The notes beneath the pieces were generated by a model. The model ran no database searches, was not told the origin of the DNA, and saw only the letters and a list, made by a program, of their open reading frames with translations. This document shows positions 56,910 through 64,000 of a DNA stretch of 64,000 nt, in pieces. A program made the position numbers and the translations under genes. The stretch spans positions 1 to 64,000 of the forward strand of contig NZ_JACVXA010000022.1 in assembly GCF_014903745.1 (NCBI RefSeq), written 5' to 3'. The first letter of the stretch is position 1, and each line of letters opens with the position of its first letter. This DNA comes from Mangrovicoccus algicola (GTDB lineage: Bacteria; Pseudomonadota; Alphaproteobacteria; Rhodobacterales; Rhodobacteraceae).

Positions 56910-57637
56910 GCCGCCGCCCTCCGCCGCCTGAGCCACAGCTCGGTCTGCGCCCCCGCCACCATCGCGGTCAGCGCGGCGGCGAAAAGGCCCAGGTTCCAGG
57001 GCAGCGCGTGGAACAGGATCGCCGCCGCCACCGAGACGCAGGCCGCCACCATATGCGCCGCGCTGCGCAGCAAGGGGGCGGAAAGCGCGATGAAACAGAC
57101 GGGCGCCGCGAAATCCAGCTCCAGCGAGGCGGGGATCAGGTTGCCCACCAGCGCGCCGACCAGGGTGAAGGCGTACCAGAACGGGCAGATCAGCATCATG
57201 CAGCCCATGTAATAGCCGACCTTCTCGGCGCGGCTCATCTGCGGCTCGTCCTCGTAGGTCCGCACCGCCACGGCAAAGGCCTGATCGACCATCAGATAGG
57301 CCATCAGCGCCCGCATCCCCAAGGGCGCATGGCCCAGATGCGGCACCAGCGCGGCCGAATACATCGCCATGCGCAGGTTGACGACCAGCGCCGCGGCCAG
57401 CGCCACGAGGACCGGCGCCTGGTCCTGCAGCAGCGCCAGCGCGGTGAATTGCGACGCCCCCGCGATCACCAGAACCGCCATCGACATGGTCTGCAGCACA
57501 TCCAGCCCGGCATCGCGCGCCACGACCCCGAACAGCATGGAAAACGGCACCACGATCAGCGTGAAGGGCGCGCAGTCGCGATAGCCGCGCCAGAAGGCAC
57601 GGCCCGGCTGCCCGCGCGAAAGGCCGGGGTCGGTCAT
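56906..57637 (-). CDS. azlC: AzlC-family exporter large subunit
   Basis: A 243-residue membrane protein with the AzlC motif MAVLVIAGASQFTALALL, NLRMAMYSAALVPHLG, and DQAFAVAVRTYEDEP. The ATG at 57637 begins a normal-length protein; the open frame upstream is an antisense shadow of the dehydratase gene. It is the first gene of an azlC-azlD-rraA unit that starts next to operator 3. Confidence 0.88.
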   Translation of the reverse strand: MTDPGLSRGQPGRAFWRGYRDCAPFTLIVVPFSMLFGVVARDAGLDVLQTMSMAVLVIAGASQFTALALLQDQAPVLVALAAALVVNLRMAMYSAALVPHLGHAPLGMRALMAYLMVDQAFAVAVRTYEDEPQMSRAEKVGYYMGCMMLICPFWYAFTLVGALVGNLIPASLELDFAAPVCFIALSAPLLRSAAHMVAACVSVAAAILFHALPWNLGLFAAALTAMVAGAQTELWLRRRRAAA

Positions 57638-57678
57638 CGGAATCAGCTCCTCCCGGGGCCATTTTGCCCCTTGCCTTT

Positions 57679-57688
57679 TGGTATACCA
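57679..57688. promoter_or_regulatory. UxuR/ExuR-like operator 3
   Basis: TGGTATACCA core flanked by TTT and TTT (57676-57691), less symmetric outside the core than copies 1 and 2. It lies between divergent azlC and the IlvD/Edd dehydratase gene. Confidence 0.72.
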
Positions 57689-57766
57689 TTTCGCAAGACT
57701 GTCAAAGCCGGAGGGACCAGGAACGCGAGAAAGCGCCGGTCCGGCCGATCTGGAGGAGACAGCGAC

Positions 57767-59548
57767 ATGGGCGATACCCGCGCCAAAAAGCGATTCCGCT
57801 CTCAGGAATGGTTCGACAATCCCAACAACCCGGGCATGACCGCGCTCTATGTCGAGCGCTACCAGAACCAGGGATTCACCCAGGGCGAATTGCAGGGCGA
57901 CCGGCCGGTGATCGGCATCGCGCAGACCGGCAGCGACCTGGCCCCCTGCAACAAGATCCACATCTTCCTGATGGACCGCATCAAGGCGGGCATCCGCGAC
58001 GCGGGCGGGATCCCGATGGAATTCCCCGTCCACCCGATCCAGGAAACCGGCAAGCGGCCGACCGCCGCGCTCGACCGCAACCTGTCCTATCTGGGCCTCG
58101 TCGAGGTGCTGCACGGCTATCCGATCGACGGCGTCGTGCTGACCACCGGCTGCGACAAGACCACGCCCGCGATGCTGATGGGCGCGGCCACCGTCGACAT
58201 CCCGGCCATCGCGCTCAATGGCGGGCCGATGCTGGACGGCTGGTGGAAGGGCAAGCGCGCCGGATCTGGCACGATCATCTGGGAAAGCCGCCGGCTGCTG
58301 GCCGAGGGCGAGATCGACTATGACGAATTCATGAGCCGGGTCTGCGCCTCGGCGCCGTCGCTGGGCCATTGCAACACGATGGGCACGGCCTCGACGATGA
58401 ACGCGATGGCCGAGGCGCTGGGGATGACGCTGACCGGCAGCTCGGCGATCCCCGCGCCCTTCCGCGAGCGGATGAACATGGCCTACGAGACCGGCAAGCG
58501 GATCGTCGGCATGGTGCTGGAGGATCTGAAACCCTCCGACATCATGACCCGCGAGGCGTTCGAGAACGCCATCCGGGTCAATTCCGCCATCGGCGGATCC
58601 ACCAACGCGCCGCCGCATCTGCAGGCCGTCGCGCGCCATATCGGCGTCGCGCTCGATGTCACCGACTGGCAGACGGTCGGCTATGACGTGCCGCTTCTGG
58701 TCAACATGCAGCCCGCCGGGACCTATCTGGGCGAAAGCTTCTTCCGCGCGGGCGGCGTGCCTGCGGTGATGGGCGAGATGCGCAAGGCGGGGCTCCTCCA
58801 CGAGGGCGCCGTGACCGCCTCGGGCAAGACCGTGGCCGAGGCGCTGGAGGGCTGGGAAAGCCGGGACCCCGACGTGATCCGCACCGTCGCCGATCCGATG
58901 CGCCCCCATGCCGGGTTCAAGGTGCTCTCGGGCAACCTCTTCGATTCGGCGCTGATGAAGACCTCGGTGATCTCCGAGGATTTCCGCGCCCGCTACCTGT
59001 CCGAGCCGGGCCGCGAGGGCGTCTACGAGGCCCGCGCCGTGGTCTTCGAGGGGCCCGAGGATTACCATGACCGGATCAACGATCCCGCCCTGGGCATCGA
59101 CGACCGCACGATCCTGTTCATCCGCGGCGTGGGCTGCGTCGGCTATCCGGGTTCGGCCGAGGTGGTGAACATGCAGCCGCCGGATGCGGTGCTGAAACAG
59201 GGCATCCACCACCTGCCCACGGTCGGCGACGGGCGGCAGTCGGGCACATCCGAAAGCCCCTCGATCCTCAATGCCTCGCCCGAGGCGGTGGTCGGCGGCG
59301 GGCTGGCGCATCTCAAGACCGGCGACACGGTCCGGCTGGACCTCAATGCCAGCCGCATGGACGCGCTGGTCGACCCGGCCGAATGGCAGGCCCGAATCGA
59401 CGCCTGGACGCCGCCCGAGATCCGCAGCCAGACCCCCTGGCAGGAAATCTACCGCCGCCATGTCGGCCAGCTGGCCGATGGCGGCTGCCTGGAACTGGCC
59501 ACCGCCTATCAGAAGGTCCGCCGCGACCTGCCCCGCGACAATCACTGA
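57767..59548 (+). CDS. IlvD/Edd-family dehydratase, aldonate (arabonate/xylonate) type
   Basis: A 593-residue dehydratase with three cluster cysteines, Cys61 (SDLAPCNKIH), Cys129 (TTGCDKTTP) and Cys202 (LGHCNTMGT), the [2Fe-2S] set of sugar-acid dehydratases. RNIGGSTN-type sequence appears as SAIGGSTNAPPHLQAVARHIG. Length and the GYPIDGVVLTTGCDKTTPA wording fit L-arabonate/D-xylonate dehydratases better than amino-acid IlvD. It converts an aldonate to a 2-keto-3-deoxy acid. GGAGGAG precedes the ATG. It is transcribed away from operator 3. Confidence 0.9.
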   Translation: MGDTRAKKRFRSQEWFDNPNNPGMTALYVERYQNQGFTQGELQGDRPVIGIAQTGSDLAPCNKIHIFLMDRIKAGIRDAGGIPMEFPVHPIQETGKRPTAALDRNLSYLGLVEVLHGYPIDGVVLTTGCDKTTPAMLMGAATVDIPAIALNGGPMLDGWWKGKRAGSGTIIWESRRLLAEGEIDYDEFMSRVCASAPSLGHCNTMGTASTMNAMAEALGMTLTGSSAIPAPFRERMNMAYETGKRIVGMVLEDLKPSDIMTREAFENAIRVNSAIGGSTNAPPHLQAVARHIGVALDVTDWQTVGYDVPLLVNMQPAGTYLGESFFRAGGVPAVMGEMRKAGLLHEGAVTASGKTVAEALEGWESRDPDVIRTVADPMRPHAGFKVLSGNLFDSALMKTSVISEDFRARYLSEPGREGVYEARAVVFEGPEDYHDRINDPALGIDDRTILFIRGVGCVGYPGSAEVVNMQPPDAVLKQGIHHLPTVGDGRQSGTSESPSILNASPEAVVGGGLAHLKTGDTVRLDLNASRMDALVDPAEWQARIDAWTPPEIRSQTPWQEIYRRHVGQLADGGCLELATAYQKVRRDLPRDNH

Positions 59549-59558
59549 GGAGCGATCC

Positions 59559-60293
59559 ATGCCCACCATCATCATCACCGGCGCAGGCAGCGGCATCGGC
59601 CGCGCCACCGCCCGCACCTTCCTGGAGGCCGGCTGGCAGGTCGGGCTGATGGGCCGCCGCCAGGCCGCGCTGGAGGACACCGCCCAGGGCCATGAGGCCG
59701 CGCTGATCCTGCCCTGCGACGTCACCGACGAAGCCTCCGCCGAGGCGGGCTTCGACCGGGCCGCCGCCGAATGGGGCCATCTCGACGTGCTGTTCAACAA
59801 TGCCGGCGTCTCGCTGAAGGGCGCGCCGATCGACGAGATCCCGGTCGCCGACTGGCGCAACCTGATCGACATCAATGTCAACGGCGCCTTCATCGCCGCG
59901 CGCGCCGCCTTCCGCATCATGCGCCACCAGGACCCGCAGGGCGGGCGCATCATCAATAACGGGTCGGTCTCGGCCTATGTGCCGCGCTGGGGCTCGGCGG
60001 CCTATACCGCGTCGAAACACGCCGTGCTGGGCCTGACCAAGACCGTGTCGCTGGACGGGCGTCCCTTCAACATCGCCTGCGGCCAGATCGATATCGGCAA
60101 CACCCTGACCGACATGGCCGAGAAGATGACCCGCGGCGTGCCGCAGGCCGACGGCTCCATCGCGGTGGAGCCGGTGATGGACGTGTCGAACGTGGCCAAA
60201 TCGGTGCTGCACATGGCCTCGCTGCCGCTGGAGGCGAATGTGCAGGTGATGACCGTCATGGCCTCGGCCATGCCCTATGTCGGGCGCGGCTGA
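59559..60293 (+). CDS. Short-chain dehydrogenase/reductase
   Basis: A 244-residue SDR. IIITGAGSGIGRATARTFLEAG binds the cofactor, VLFNNAGVS follows, then Ser in NNGSVSAYVPRWGS and YTASKHAV. GAGGAG lies before the ATG, 10 bp after the dehydratase stop, so the two genes form one unit. It may oxidise a sugar to the lactone or acid for the dehydratase; the substrate is unproven. Confidence 0.88.
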   Translation: MPTIIITGAGSGIGRATARTFLEAGWQVGLMGRRQAALEDTAQGHEAALILPCDVTDEASAEAGFDRAAAEWGHLDVLFNNAGVSLKGAPIDEIPVADWRNLIDINVNGAFIAARAAFRIMRHQDPQGGRIINNGSVSAYVPRWGSAAYTASKHAVLGLTKTVSLDGRPFNIACGQIDIGNTLTDMAEKMTRGVPQADGSIAVEPVMDVSNVAKSVLHMASLPLEANVQVMTVMASAMPYVGRG

Positions 60294-60306
60294 GCCATGA
60301 CCGGGA

Positions 60307-60330
60307 CCGGGGGCGCTCAGCCGCCCCCGG
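60307..60330. terminator. Bidirectional terminator at convergent gene ends
   Basis: CCGGGGGCG, short loop, CCGCCCCCGG. It overlaps the last codons of the EamA gene. Confidence 0.6.
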
Positions 60331-61219
60331 CGCGTTTCGCCGCCCGTTCGCGGCGATAGATGTACCAGCTCGACCCGGCGATGATCGCCGCGCCCAGCAG
60401 GGTCCAGGGCGTCGGCCAGCTGCCGAAGACCAGGATCCCCGCCACCGCCGCCTCGACGATCTGCACATAGACGACCGGCGCCAGGATCGAGGCATCGGCA
60501 TAGCGATGCGCCACCGTCGCCAGCGTATGCGCCGTGCCGCCGAAGACGCCGATCATCACCAGCACGATCTGCGCGACCGGCGCATCGGGCCAGCTCCAGT
60601 GCATCGCCGCGAAGGGCAGGAAGGCCGCCGCCGCGATGCCCGAGCTCCAGATCTGGCTGGTCGAGGTCCGCTCCGCCCCCGCGATCATCCGCGTCAGGAT
60701 ATAGTAGAGCGAGGCCGAGAGCATCGCGCAGACCGACAAGAGCACCGCCGGATCGAATTCAGCGCCCCAGGGCTGGACCACCACGATCACGCCCAGGAAC
60801 CCGGTGCAGACCGCCGCCAGCCGCCTGATGCCGACCTTCTCGCCCAGAACCGGGATCGCCAGCAGCGTCACCGCGATGGGCCCGGCGAACATGATCGTCG
60901 TGGTCATGGTGATGGGCAGGAATTGCAGCGCCGCGAAATTGCACACCGTGCTGCCCAGCAGCGCGAAGGAGCGCAGCGCCTGCAGCAGCGGCCGCTGCGA
61001 GCGCAGCACCGACACCCCCTCGCGCGGCAGGAACCATCCCGCCGTCAGGCACAGCGCCACCGCGTAGCGCATGAACACGATCTGCACCACCGGCACCCCG
61101 CTCAGCAAGAGCCACTTGGCCGAGGTGTCGATGCAGGTCATGAAGGTGACGCCGAGCGCCATCAGCCCGACGCCCAGAAGCGTCCGCTCCTCCTTCGGCG
61201 CGATCTGCGCGGGGGTCAC
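60317..61219 (-). CDS. EamA/DMT-superfamily transporter
   Basis: A 300-residue protein with ten membrane helices in two EamA repeats; ALRSFALLGSTVCNFAALQFLPITMTTTIMFAGPIAVTLLAIPVLGEKV is the typical first-repeat end. The GTG start at 61219 overlaps the SDR stop (GTGA). It is the last gene of the uxaA-SDR-EamA unit. Such proteins usually export metabolites; the substrate is unknown. Confidence 0.87.
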   Translation of the reverse strand: MTPAQIAPKEERTLLGVGLMALGVTFMTCIDTSAKWLLLSGVPVVQIVFMRYAVALCLTAGWFLPREGVSVLRSQRPLLQALRSFALLGSTVCNFAALQFLPITMTTTIMFAGPIAVTLLAIPVLGEKVGIRRLAAVCTGFLGVIVVVQPWGAEFDPAVLLSVCAMLSASLYYILTRMIAGAERTSTSQIWSSGIAAAAFLPFAAMHWSWPDAPVAQIVLVMIGVFGGTAHTLATVAHRYADASILAPVVYVQIVEAAVAGILVFGSWPTPWTLLGAAIIAGSSWYIYRRERAAKRAGGG

Positions 61220-61941
61220 GCCACGGCCCAGCCGCCGTCGATCACATGCGCCTGGCCGGTGGTGAATTTCGACTCGTCCGATCCCAGATAGACCGCCAGA
61301 TGCGCGATCTCCGCGGGCGTGCCGATCCGCCCCATCGGCTGGCGCGCGACGAAGGCCGCCATCGCCCCCTCGTAATCGCCGGTGGCGCGCAGCCGCTCAT
61401 GCAGCGACGGGCTGTCCACCGTGCCCGGGCAGATGCAGTTCACCCGCACGCCCTTCGTGACGTAATCCACCGCCACGGATTTGGTCATGCCGATCACCGC
61501 CGCCTTGGAGGCGCCATAGACGAACCGCCCCGGCGCCGCGATGATCGAACTGGCCACCGAGGCCACGTTGATGATCGAGCCGCCGCCGCGCTGCACCATG
61601 CCCGGCAGCGCCGCCTGCATCGAATGGAACTGCGCGCGGACATTGAGGTTGAAGGCGAAGTCGAAATCCGCATCCGTGGCCTCGGCGATCGTGCCCGCAT
61701 GCACGAAACCCGCGCAGTTCATCAGGATGTCGGGCTGCGCCTCGGCGATGGCCGCGCTCAGCGCCGCCTTGTCCAGCACGTCCAGCGCGAAGGCCCGGGC
61801 CACGCCCAGCCCCTCCAGCAGCTCCGGCTTGAGGTCGGTGGCCGTCACCTCGGCCCCCTCGGCGGCGAAGGCCTCCGCCACCGCGCGGCCGATCCCCTGC
61901 CCCGCCGCCGTCACGAAGGCGCGCTTGCCTTGAAGTCTCAT
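61216..61941 (-). CDS. SDR, 2-keto-3-deoxy-fuconate dehydrogenase/BDH2-like
   Basis: A 241-residue SDR beginning MRLQGKRAFVTAAGQGIGRAVAEAFAAEGAEV. LMNCAGFVHAGTI, catalytic Ser in INVASVASSI and YGASKAAV follow, and KGVRVNCICPGTVDSPSLHERLRATGDYE is the wording of 2-keto-3-deoxy-L-fuconate dehydrogenases. It lies 10 bp after the uxaA-type gene, consistent with oxidation of the keto-deoxy acid made by that dehydratase. Confidence 0.85.
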   Translation of the reverse strand: MRLQGKRAFVTAAGQGIGRAVAEAFAAEGAEVTATDLKPELLEGLGVARAFALDVLDKAALSAAIAEAQPDILMNCAGFVHAGTIAEATDADFDFAFNLNVRAQFHSMQAALPGMVQRGGGSIINVASVASSIIAAPGRFVYGASKAAVIGMTKSVAVDYVTKGVRVNCICPGTVDSPSLHERLRATGDYEGAMAAFVARQPMGRIGTPAEIAHLAVYLGSDESKFTTGQAHVIDGGWAVA

Positions 61942-61951
61942 GTCTCTCTCC

Positions 61952-63442
61952 TCACATCACCGCGCCGACAAGCCACGGCACGAACTCGTAGTCGCCGAGG
62001 CCCTGCGCCTCGGATTTCGTGGTCTCGCCCGAGGCCACGCGCAGCCAGGTCTGGTAGATCTCGCGCCCGACCTCCTCGACCGGCGCGCCTTCCTCCAGGA
62101 TGCGCCCGGCATCGATATCCATATCCCCGCTCATGCGCCGGTACATGCCGCTGTTCGACGCGATCTTCACCGTCGGCGAGGGTTTCGATCCGAAGGCCGA
62201 GCCCCGCCCGGTGGTGAAGCAGACCAGGTTGCAGCCCGAGGCGATCTGCCCCGTGACCGAGGCCGGGTCATAGCCGGGGCTGTCCATGAAGGCGAAGCCC
62301 TTCGCCGTCACCTGCTCGGCGTATTTATAGACCCCGGTCAGCGGCGAGGTTCCGCCCTTGGCGGCCGCGCCCAGCGATTTCTCCAGGATCGTGGTCAGCC
62401 CGCCCTTCTTGTTGCCGGGGCTGGGATTGTTGTCCATGTTGCCCCCCGCCCGCGCGGTATAGTCCTGCCACCAGTCGATCAGCGACAGAAGGCGGCGCCC
62501 GACGGTCTCGTCCACCGCGCGCGCCGTCAGCAGGTGCTCGGCGCCGTAGATCTCGGGCGTCTCGGCCAGAACCCCGGTGCCGCCCTGCGCCACCAGCAGG
62601 TCGCAGGCATGGCCCACCGCCGGATTGGCGGTGATCCCCGACCAGGCATCGGACCCGCCGCATTGCAGCGCGACGGTCAGATCGGCGGCCGGGCAGTCCT
62701 CGCGCCGCGCGCGGTTGACCTCGGGCAGCATCTCCTCGACCATCTCGATGCCGTGGCGGATGGTGTTGGCCAGCCCGCCCTCCTCCTGGATGGTCATGAC
62801 CCGGAACCGCGGGCCGGGCGTGATGCCATAGGCCTCCAGCAGCCAGCCGATCTGCATCCCCTCGCAGCCCAGCCCGGCCATCACCACGCCGCCGATATTG
62901 GGATTGCGCGCATAGCCCCACAGCACCCGCTGCAGGATCTCGAAACCGGTCCCGTCGCCCCCCATGGCGCAGCCCGTGCCGTGCACGAAGGCCGTCACCC
63001 CGTCGACATGCGGATAGGCCGCCAGCCGCTCGGGGGTGAAATGCGCCGCGATCCGCCGTGCGGCCGTGGCCGAGCAATTGACCGAGGTCAGGATGGCGAT
63101 GTGGTTGCGGGTGCCCACGCGGCCATCGGCGCGGCGATAGCCCTGGAACGTGTCGCGCCGCGCCGGGGCGGGCGGCGGCACGAGGTTGGAGGCGAAGCGA
63201 TGCGCATGCTCCAGGTTGCGGAATTCGCAGTTATGGGTGTGCACATGCGCGCCCGCGCGGATGTCGCAGGCGGCATAGCCGATGATCTGGGCGTATTTGA
63301 CCACCGGCGCCCCTTTCGGGATGGCGGCGGCGGCCAGCTTGTGGCCCTGCGGCACCGGCTCGGCGGCGCCGGCCTCTCCGGGGGCGAGGGGATGGATGGC
63401 TGTGACCACGTTGTCGGCATCGGACAGACGGACGGTGCTCAT
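61952..63442 (-). CDS. UxaA-family altronate/hexarate dehydratase
   Basis: A 496-residue dehydratase. The N-terminal SAF-like domain (1-90, with IIGYAACDIRAGAHVHTHNCEF) is joined to the C-terminal domain with GYRRADGRVGTRNHIAILTSVNCS, GCAMGG, LQCGGSDAWSGITANPAVG and MDNNPSPGNKKGGLTTILEKSLGA. Members dehydrate D-altronate, galactarate or fuconate. With the 2-keto-3-deoxy-fuconate-type SDR next door, a fuconate-like or altronate substrate is plausible. It is followed by the SDR and exporter genes. Confidence 0.9.
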   Translation of the reverse strand: MSTVRLSDADNVVTAIHPLAPGEAGAAEPVPQGHKLAAAAIPKGAPVVKYAQIIGYAACDIRAGAHVHTHNCEFRNLEHAHRFASNLVPPPAPARRDTFQGYRRADGRVGTRNHIAILTSVNCSATAARRIAAHFTPERLAAYPHVDGVTAFVHGTGCAMGGDGTGFEILQRVLWGYARNPNIGGVVMAGLGCEGMQIGWLLEAYGITPGPRFRVMTIQEEGGLANTIRHGIEMVEEMLPEVNRARREDCPAADLTVALQCGGSDAWSGITANPAVGHACDLLVAQGGTGVLAETPEIYGAEHLLTARAVDETVGRRLLSLIDWWQDYTARAGGNMDNNPSPGNKKGGLTTILEKSLGAAAKGGTSPLTGVYKYAEQVTAKGFAFMDSPGYDPASVTGQIASGCNLVCFTTGRGSAFGSKPSPTVKIASNSGMYRRMSGDMDIDAGRILEEGAPVEEVGREIYQTWLRVASGETTKSEAQGLGDYEFVPWLVGAVM

Positions 63443-63481
63443 GGCAGGAACTTTCGCGGGAAGGAGGGCGGCAGGGGGGGT

Positions 63482-63507
63482 GCGGGGGGGAGATCCGTCC
63501 CCCCCGC
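63482..63507 (-). terminator. Intercistronic G/C-run hairpin after the TRAP permease gene
   Basis: GCGGGGGGG pairs with CCCCCCCGC around an 8-nt loop, between the TRAP permease stop and the UxaA-type start. Confidence 0.6.
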
Positions 63508-63512
63508 GCCTG

Positions 63513-64000
63513 TCACAGGAAGATCGACACCATCGAGGGCCAGACCAGCAGCACCGCCAGCGCGCAGAGCTGCAGCGCGATGAAGGGCAGGAACCCCTTG
63601 AAGATGTCGGTCAGCGAGATCGAGGGCGGCGCCACCGATTTCAGGTAGAAGGCGGCCGGGCCGAAGGGCGGCGACAGGAAGCTGACCTGCATGTTCATGC
63701 AGAACACCACCCCGAACCAGATCGCCACATGCGCCGGATCCAGCGACCCGATCACGCCCAGCTCCTCCACCGGCAGCTTCAGCACGATCGGCAGGAAGAC
63801 CGGCATGATCAGCAGCACGATGCCGACCCAGTCCATGAACATGCCCATGATCAGGAAGATCAGCATCATCACCAGGATGATCCCCATCGTCGGCAGGTCG
63901 GCCCCCACGATCACGTTGGCCACGTAGGTCGGCCCGCCCGCCAGGGTATAGGCCGCCGCCAGGGCCGCCGCGCCGATCGTCACCCAGATGATCGTGCCGG
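63513..64000 (-). CDS. TRAP transporter large permease (DctM), C-terminal part
   Basis: At least 162 residues, with the frame open to the window edge, so the N-terminus lies outside. MGMFMDWVGIVLLIMPVFLPIVLKL and VFCMNMQVSFLSPPFGPAAFYLKSV are the C-terminal Na+-site region and last helices of DctM; the long-form wording SFLSPPFGPAAFYLK is typical of 2-oxoacid/mannitol-type TRAP permeases. It lies directly upstream of uxaA in the same direction, so it is the probable sugar-acid importer. Confidence 0.88.
   Translation of the reverse strand, partial: GTIIWVTIGAAALAAAYTLAGGPTYVANVIVGADLPTMGIILVMMLIFLIMGMFMDWVGIVLLIMPVFLPIVLKLPVEELGVIGSLDPAHVAIWFGVVFCMNMQVSFLSPPFGPAAFYLKSVAPPSISLTDIFKGFLPFIALQLCALAVLLVWPSMVSIFL

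Noticed and set aside
56906-59956. 1016-codon open frame on the minus strand running through the dehydratase gene
   Set aside because: Only its last part (from 57637) is azlC. The rest is an antisense shadow of the IlvD/Edd gene, a common effect of high third-position GC.
1-64000. tRNA, rRNA, CRISPR, insertion sequences or toxin-antitoxin genes
   Set aside because: None seen on reading through: no regularly spaced repeats, no transposase motifs in the reading frames, no recognisable tRNA or rRNA segments.

Overview
The window is high-GC DNA from an alphaproteobacterium. It is most likely a member of the Rhodobacterales, possibly Paracoccus-like; the genus is an inference. The support is a PhyR/NepR/EcfG general stress module, several TRAP and polyamine-type ABC transporters, a FliF-FliH-FliN-FliP block, and dense GTGA/ATGA gene overlaps. 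I see no rRNA, tRNA, CRISPR array, insertion sequence or prophage.

Layout. 1-4775 (minus): PotABCD-type ABC transporter and an Asp/Glu/hydantoin racemase, divergent from a GntR regulator and a GNAT enzyme (5024-6540). 6551-9778: PerM/AI-2E-type permease, YfdC/FNT-type channel and a zinc-ribbon metallopeptidase. 9989-15355: an EutD-like M24 protein plus an M20 deacetylase, convergent with a TRAP transporter. 15446-20147 (minus): p-aminobenzoate/folate operon pabB-pabA-pabC-folBK and an aldo/keto reductase. 20239-24774: TetR regulator divergent from a three-subunit molybdenum aldehyde oxidoreductase, with a perfect 17-bp palindrome between them. 24883-28572: a response regulator and an isolated four-gene flagellar basal-body/export set. 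28859-30893: YqaA-type membrane protein, Crp/Fnr regulator, pseudo-receiver and a DUF1328 peptide.

31011-47455 is a stress island around phyR / nepR-ecfG-histidine kinase. Ten candidate EcfG promoters (GGAAC, 16-17 bp, then CGTT or a close variant) can be read by eye in the window. They precede phyR, nepR-ecfG, a DUF1328 gene, a probable small RNA, an amidoligase/glutamine-amidotransferase-like pair, a CsbD protein, a PRC-barrel protein, a glucosylglycerol-type osmolyte operon (gpsA-HAD phosphatase-ggpS-phospholipase D), and both members of the distant divergent pair at 7.8 kb. An envelope-type operon (alpha/beta hydrolase, holin-like, DUF3618, PLDc_N, YihY) lies in the same island.

47679-64000 is a sugar-acid (hexuronate/aldonate) catabolic island. 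It holds 2-hydroxyacid, idonate-type and gluconate-type dehydrogenases, IlvD/Edd and UxaA dehydratases, a DHDPS-family aldolase/dehydratase, FAH, FAD oxidase and RraA-type proteins, SDRs, AzlCD, an EamA exporter and the end of a TRAP permease. Three copies of the palindrome TGGTATACCA, resembling the UxuR/ExuR box, sit at its divergent promoters. No GntR gene is present in this part of the window.

The most promising under-described systems are the EcfG-driven, possibly leaderless amidoligase/GATase pair (34781-36500), the EcfG-driven terminator-bounded RNA (31042-31270), and the two back-to-back overlapping EcfG promoters.
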